Both the position numbers and the translations under genes were made by a program. A stretch of DNA of 6,359 nt, from NCBI GenBank assembly GCA_027296925.1, contig JAPUIP010000768.1:1-6359 (forward strand), given 5' to 3'. The notes beneath the pieces are model-generated. The model was not told the origin of the DNA and did no database searches. It worked only from the letters and a program-made list of their open reading frames with translations. The stretch comes from Candidatus Poribacteria bacterium. GTDB lineage: Bacteria > Poribacteria > WGA-4E > PCPOR2b. Positions 5,897 through 6,359 of the stretch are shown here, one piece after another. Position 1 is the stretch's first letter, and the number at the start of each line of letters is the position of its first letter.

Positions 5897-5923
5897 CTTG
5901 CGAAGGTTTCAAACCTTCGCAAG
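5897..5923. repeat. Perfect 27-bp palindrome (13-bp arms)
   Basis: CTTGCGAAGGTTT and AAACCTTCGCAAG are exact inverted arms around one central C. The element abuts the truncated end of the PIN remnant. It has no T-run on either side, so it is more like a REP-type or mobile palindromic repeat than a terminator, although it could stall transcription from both sides. A hairpin of this perfection is unlikely by chance. Confidence 0.8.
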
Positions 5924-6009
5924 GATCCAATCCTTTATCCGGGATGGTTTAAATTCTGGAAGTTCCTAAATAAATTCCAAAGATGACTTTGTGTTTTTTG
6001 TCACCCTCA
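5924..6009. other. AT-rich spacer without recognisable features
   Basis: No start codon with a ribosome-binding site, no PIN N-terminal half and no clear promoter was found here on either strand. A T-run (5994-5999) is present but is not preceded by a convincing hairpin. Confidence 0.4.
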
Positions 6010-6062
6010 CCCCCTCAGACGGGGGCAAGCTCTCCAACTCCTCTCCCATCAAGGGAGAGGAG
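6010..6062. repeat. CCCTC/GGGAG hairpin repeat
   Basis: Two hairpins lie in tandem. The first is CCCCC-TCAGAC-GGGGG (6010-6025). The second is a perfect 10-bp stem, CTCCTCTCCC/GGGAGAGGAG, with an ATCAA loop (6038-6062). A partial third element (CCCTCTCCCGCGGCGGG) follows at 6075-6091. C-rich/G-rich intergenic repeats of this style are scattered through many bacterial genomes and often produce spurious ORFs. The intervals 6063-6074 and 6092-6130 show nothing else. Confidence 0.65.
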
Positions 6063-6130
6063 AGCGAATATTTTCCCTCTCCCGCGGCGGGTTCAGAGGT
6101 GGACAGGTGCTCCGAAGGACCGACGTGGAC

Positions 6131-6359
6131 AGCGTTGAAATCAAGTTCACGCTGAAAGCTGAAGTCCACCGAAGTGGACTGAATTGAATGATAGTCAGCT
6201 TGAGCATAAGCCCGATCTTCAGATCAGCCCCGCTATGCGGGATACAAGCACCTATCCCGATTCATCTCGGGGGGCGGAAGGTGAAGTTCACTGGAAGTGG
6301 ACTGGCATCCTGATAGTCGTCTGATGACGACTTGAGCTTTTAGCCCGATCTTTAGATCA
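6131..6359. repeat. Hairpin-rich repeat array, two copies of an about 120-bp unit (second cut by the edge)
   Basis: Copy 1 begins with a bulged stem AGCGTTGAA/TTCACGCT (6131-6153). Next comes AGTCCAC-CGAA-GTGGACT (6163-6180), then TGATAGTC, CTTGAGC and CCCGATCTTCAGATCA (6211-6226). It continues with CCCGC-TAT-GCGGG (6229-6241) and CCCGA/TCGGG (6256-6271). Copy 2 restarts 122 bp later with AGTTCAC-TGGAA-GTGGACT (6285-6303), then TGATAGTC, a hairpin AGTCGTC-TGAT-GACGACT (6315-6332) absent from copy 1, CTTGAGC, and CCCGATCTTTAGATCA. The first shared hairpin keeps all seven pairs although one C became T, giving a GU pair. No protein-coding frame is convincing. This may be a dispersed intergenic repeat or part of a structured RNA; strand is unknown. 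Confidence 0.65.

Noticed and set aside
5966..6169. Minus-strand 67-codon frame (contains LSSPLMGEELESLPPSEGVR)
   Set aside because: This is translation of the C-rich/G-rich intergenic hairpin repeat, a common source of spurious ORFs.
6131..6359. Possible CRISPR array
   Set aside because: There are only two units, about 120 bp each, made of several different hairpins with no uniform short repeat and spacer pattern, and no cas gene is nearby.

Overview
This is a bacterial chromosomal window with moderate GC content, conventional sigma70-type promoters and Shine-Dalgarno sites. The gene content is a Gfo/Idh/MocA oxidoreductase, a VapBC toxin-antitoxin pair, a LamG/DUF2341 protein, a sialidase-like protein, and long hairpin-rich intergenic repeats. 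Together these suggest a large-genome heterotroph such as Poribacteria, Chloroflexota, Planctomycetota or Armatimonadota. That placement is inference from gene style and is low confidence; no marker gene is present.

Left part (1-1253), all on the minus strand. The N-terminal third of a Gfo/Idh/MocA NAD(P)-dependent oxidoreductase runs off the left edge, with its own promoter at 431-459. Upstream lies a complete vapB-vapC operon: a ribbon-helix-helix antitoxin and a PIN-domain RNase toxin that overlap by a few bases.

Control region (1254-1564). Two divergent promoters lie back to back. The vapBC promoter contains a perfect 19-bp palindrome, the likely VapB operator. A very good plus-strand promoter (TTGACA-N17-TATACT with TGn) begins 4 bp from the vapBC -35 box. 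Its predicted transcript has an approximately 210-nt leader that can fold into a long closing stem enclosing smaller hairpins.

Right-hand gene cluster (1565-5671), plus strand. There are three genes: a P-loop kinase of the thymidylate-kinase-like type; a 696-residue protein with a DUF2341 domain and a LamG (concanavalin-like) domain that appears to be split by seven beta-propeller repeats; and a 369-residue sialidase-like propeller with three Asp-boxes. The last two are 56 bp apart and are probably co-transcribed. They suggest carbohydrate or glycan recognition and processing, but neither has a visible signal peptide. A 77-nt imperfect hairpin sits between the kinase and the LamG gene.

Right edge (5672-6359). 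There is no intact gene. The region holds a minus-strand remnant of a second PIN-domain (vapC-like) gene, truncated beside a perfect 27-bp palindrome. Beyond that are CCCTC/GGGAG hairpins and two copies of an approximately 120-bp hairpin-rich repeat, the second of which continues past the window end.

The most unusual items are the LamG domain interrupted by a complete seven-bladed propeller, the structured leader downstream of a promoter abutting the toxin-antitoxin operator, and the structured repeat array at the right edge.
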